A stretch of DNA of 64,000 nt from Microbacterium sp. Marseille-Q6965 (GTDB lineage Bacteria > Actinomycetota > Actinomycetes > Actinomycetales > Microbacteriaceae). Both the position numbers and the translations under genes were made by a program. The stretch lies in the NCBI RefSeq assembly GCF_946151065.1, contig NZ_CAMGZA010000005.1, positions 141,495-205,494 on the forward strand, in the 5' to 3' direction. The notes under the pieces are model-generated. The model made no database searches. It was not told the origin of the DNA and was given only the letters and a program-made list of their open reading frames with translations. This document shows, piece after piece, positions 62,995-64,000 of this stretch (position 1 is its first letter; the number at the start of each line of letters is the position of its first letter).

Positions 62995-63056
62995 CCGGCG
63001 GCCGGCCTGCGGCGCGATCGCGCCCGCAGGTCTCGCACGCCAGCCCGGAGTGCGGA

Positions 63057-63407
63057 TCAGGCGAGCGCCTGCGCCACCCGGCGCACCTCGGCCTTGCGCC
63101 CGGCCAGCAGCGATTCGATGGGCGCGGCCCCCAGCGACTCCTCGGGGGTGAGCAGCCAGTCGATGGCCTCGTCCTCCGAAAAGCCCACGTCCTGCAGCAG
63201 GATCGCCGTGCCGCGCAGCGACGACAGCGGGCGCCCGCCGACGATGAACACCGAGGGCACCTTGAGGACGCCGTCGCGCCGCGACGCGATCAGTGCCCGC
63301 TCGTCCAGCAGGCGTCGCACGCGGCTGACGGTCTCGCCGATGGCCTCGGCCACGTCGGGCAGGGGCAGCCACTCGGTCGGATACGTGCCAGGAGTCTCAT
63401 CCACCAC
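63057..63407 (-). CDS. Rv2175c-like DNA-binding protein
   Basis: The 116-residue protein resembles Rv2175c of mycobacteria, a winged-helix DNA-binding protein that is phosphorylated by the Ser/Thr kinase PknL. The HTH reads LPDVAEAIGETVSRVRRLLD, followed by LKVPSVFIVGGRPL and a helical C-terminus. The order with a prenyl synthase, DUF3040 and mraZ matches the Rv2166c-Rv2175c region. GTG start. It is convergent with the prenyl synthase gene and divergent from the LysM gene. No kinase is in the window. Confidence 0.85.
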   Translation of the reverse strand: MVDETPGTYPTEWLPLPDVAEAIGETVSRVRRLLDERALIASRRDGVLKVPSVFIVGGRPLSSLRGTAILLQDVGFSEDEAIDWLLTPEESLGAAPIESLLAGRKAEVRRVAQALA

Positions 63408-63466
63408 GGCGCCATTCTCCCACCCCGCCCGGACTGCGGCGCCTCGGCCCGTGGCGCCCGCCCGCA

Positions 63467-63490
63467 GTAACAGGAGTCACACGAGTAACA
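63467..63490 (+). promoter_or_regulatory. Three MtrA-like hexamer boxes upstream of the LysM gene
   Basis: GTAACA (63467-63472), GTCACA (63476-63481) and GTAACA (63485-63490) repeat every nine bases. This resembles the GTCACA-type direct repeats bound by the actinobacterial response regulator MtrA, which controls wall hydrolases. They lie about 80 bases before the LysM gene. Confidence 0.55.
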
Positions 63491-63513
63491 AGCGCCCCTC
63501 CGGATACCACCAG

Positions 63514-63547
63514 TTGACACCGATATACATGTCTGACACGGTGTGTC
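63514..63547 (+). promoter_or_regulatory. Promoter candidates and small palindrome before the LysM gene
   Basis: TTGACA (63514-63519) fits a -35 hexamer but no good -10 lies 17 bases on; TATACA (63524-63529) could itself be a -10. GACAC and GTGTC form an inverted repeat at 63535-63547. The exact start is uncertain. Confidence 0.35.
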
Positions 63548-63570
63548 TGGAGATCGCGAGGGGGTCAGTG

Positions 63571-64000
63571 ATGCGCGGAACACGACGCAACCCGACGGAT
63601 GGCGCGCGAGCGCAGCGCACGATGCGGGCGACGGCGCCGGTCGCGATCGTCGGCTCGCTCGCCGGGGCGATGTACGCCACGCCGGCTCAGGCCGCGGAGC
63701 AGCACGTCGTCGAAGAGGGCGACACGATCACGCGGATCGCCATCCGCAACGGCCTGCGCACGATCGATGTGCTCGTGTGGAACGGTCTGCGCACCACGAG
63801 CACGATTCAGCCAGGGCAGGTGCTTCGGCTCACTCCCCCGTCGACCGCGCCTGTGGCGGTTCCCGCACCGACCGATCCCACCGTGCACACCGTCGCCGCC
63901 GGCGAGACCATCTGGTCCATCGCCCAGCAGCACGGCATGAGCGTTCAGGCACTCCTGGCTGCGAACGGCCTGAAGGCGTCGGCCGTGATCTACCCCGGCC
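63571..64000 (+). CDS. Secreted LysM-domain protein, 3' end outside window
   Basis: The 143 visible residues comprise a basic N-terminus, a signal-peptide-like core (APVAIVGSLAGAMYATPAQA, cleavage likely after AQA), and two LysM domains: QHVVEEGDTITRIAIRNGLR to LRLTPP, then a Pro/Thr linker, and HTVAAGETIWSIAQQHGMS. LysM binds peptidoglycan; the missing C-terminus probably holds a hydrolase or lytic domain. ATG 63571 is preceded by GAGGGGG; GTG 63568 is an alternative. Upstream MtrA-like boxes suggest control by MtrA. Confidence 0.85.
   Translation, partial: MRGTRRNPTDGARAQRTMRATAPVAIVGSLAGAMYATPAQAAEQHVVEEGDTITRIAIRNGLRTIDVLVWNGLRTTSTIQPGQVLRLTPPSTAPVAVPAPTDPTVHTVAAGETIWSIAQQHGMSVQALLAANGLKASAVIYPG

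Noticed and set aside
1..64000. CRISPR arrays, insertion sequences or transposase genes
   Set aside because: No regularly spaced repeats, no terminal inverted repeats and no transposase-like protein was seen.

Overview
The window is high-GC actinobacterial DNA, most consistent with a Microbacterium-like member of the Microbacteriaceae. The evidence is the gene order of its division and cell-wall cluster (mraZ to divIVA, with murD-ftsW-murG-murC-ftsQ-ftsZ and no ftsA), an actinobacterial cytochrome c oxidase set (ctaC, ctaD, ctaF), a Ku/LigD end-joining pair, small actinobacterial families (DUF3039, DUF3040, DUF3043, DUF6458, Rv2175c-like), and many genes with a TAnnnT box 6-7 bases before the start codon, the layout of leaderless transcripts. 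No species is claimed.

Region 1-5.4 kb is an accessory island of visibly lower GC, ending at a tRNA-Leu. All its genes lie on the minus strand. In transcription order it holds a prophage-type zinc-ribbon/HTH gene (read here with two compensating frameshifts), a 72-residue HTH protein, a C5-cytosine DNA methyltransferase, an FRG-domain protein and a DUF262 protein. They overlap by four bases or are separated by four bases, so they form one translationally coupled unit. This is the best candidate for an undescribed (probably anti-phage) system. Left of it is only a partial, probably broken, minus-strand gene.

Region 5.4-31.5 kb is mixed housekeeping. It carries a DedA protein; divergent ku and ligD; rph-rdgB and murI; pncB; an ABC exporter whose ATPase has a very long disordered N-terminus interrupted by a 17-G tract; a nucleotidyltransferase; an EcsC-like protein; tRNA-Lys; hisN with a lipoprotein; a carotenoid-desaturase-like oxidoreductase; tmRNA; a SIMPL protein, an M20 peptidase with a frameshift and an MFS transporter; then ctaF, ctaD and ctaC, and erpA.

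Region 31.5-43 kb holds an M20 dipeptidase, a DUF3043 protein, pyrD, nrdR, hisD, a membrane protein with a Gln/Pro/Tyr/Gly-rich repeat tail, dnaE, a cyclodeaminase-like protein and a GNAT acetyltransferase.

Region 43.1-61.3 kb is one long minus-strand block of cell division and peptidoglycan synthesis: mraZ, rsmH, ftsL-like, ftsI, murF, mraY, murD, ftsW, murG, murC, ftsQ, ftsZ, yggS-type, sepF, yggT, divIVA, lspA, rluD-type. MraZ boxes lie at its head and a palindrome lies at the ftsZ promoter. Together these genes make lipid II, flip and polymerise it at the septum, and place the division ring and the growing pole.

Region 61.4-64 kb holds a DUF3040 protein, a polyprenyl synthase, an Rv2175c-like regulator and a secreted LysM protein cut by the window edge, preceded by three MtrA-like hexamers. 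Three genes (prophage-type, ABC ATPase, M20 peptidase) show frameshifts that may be draft-assembly errors.
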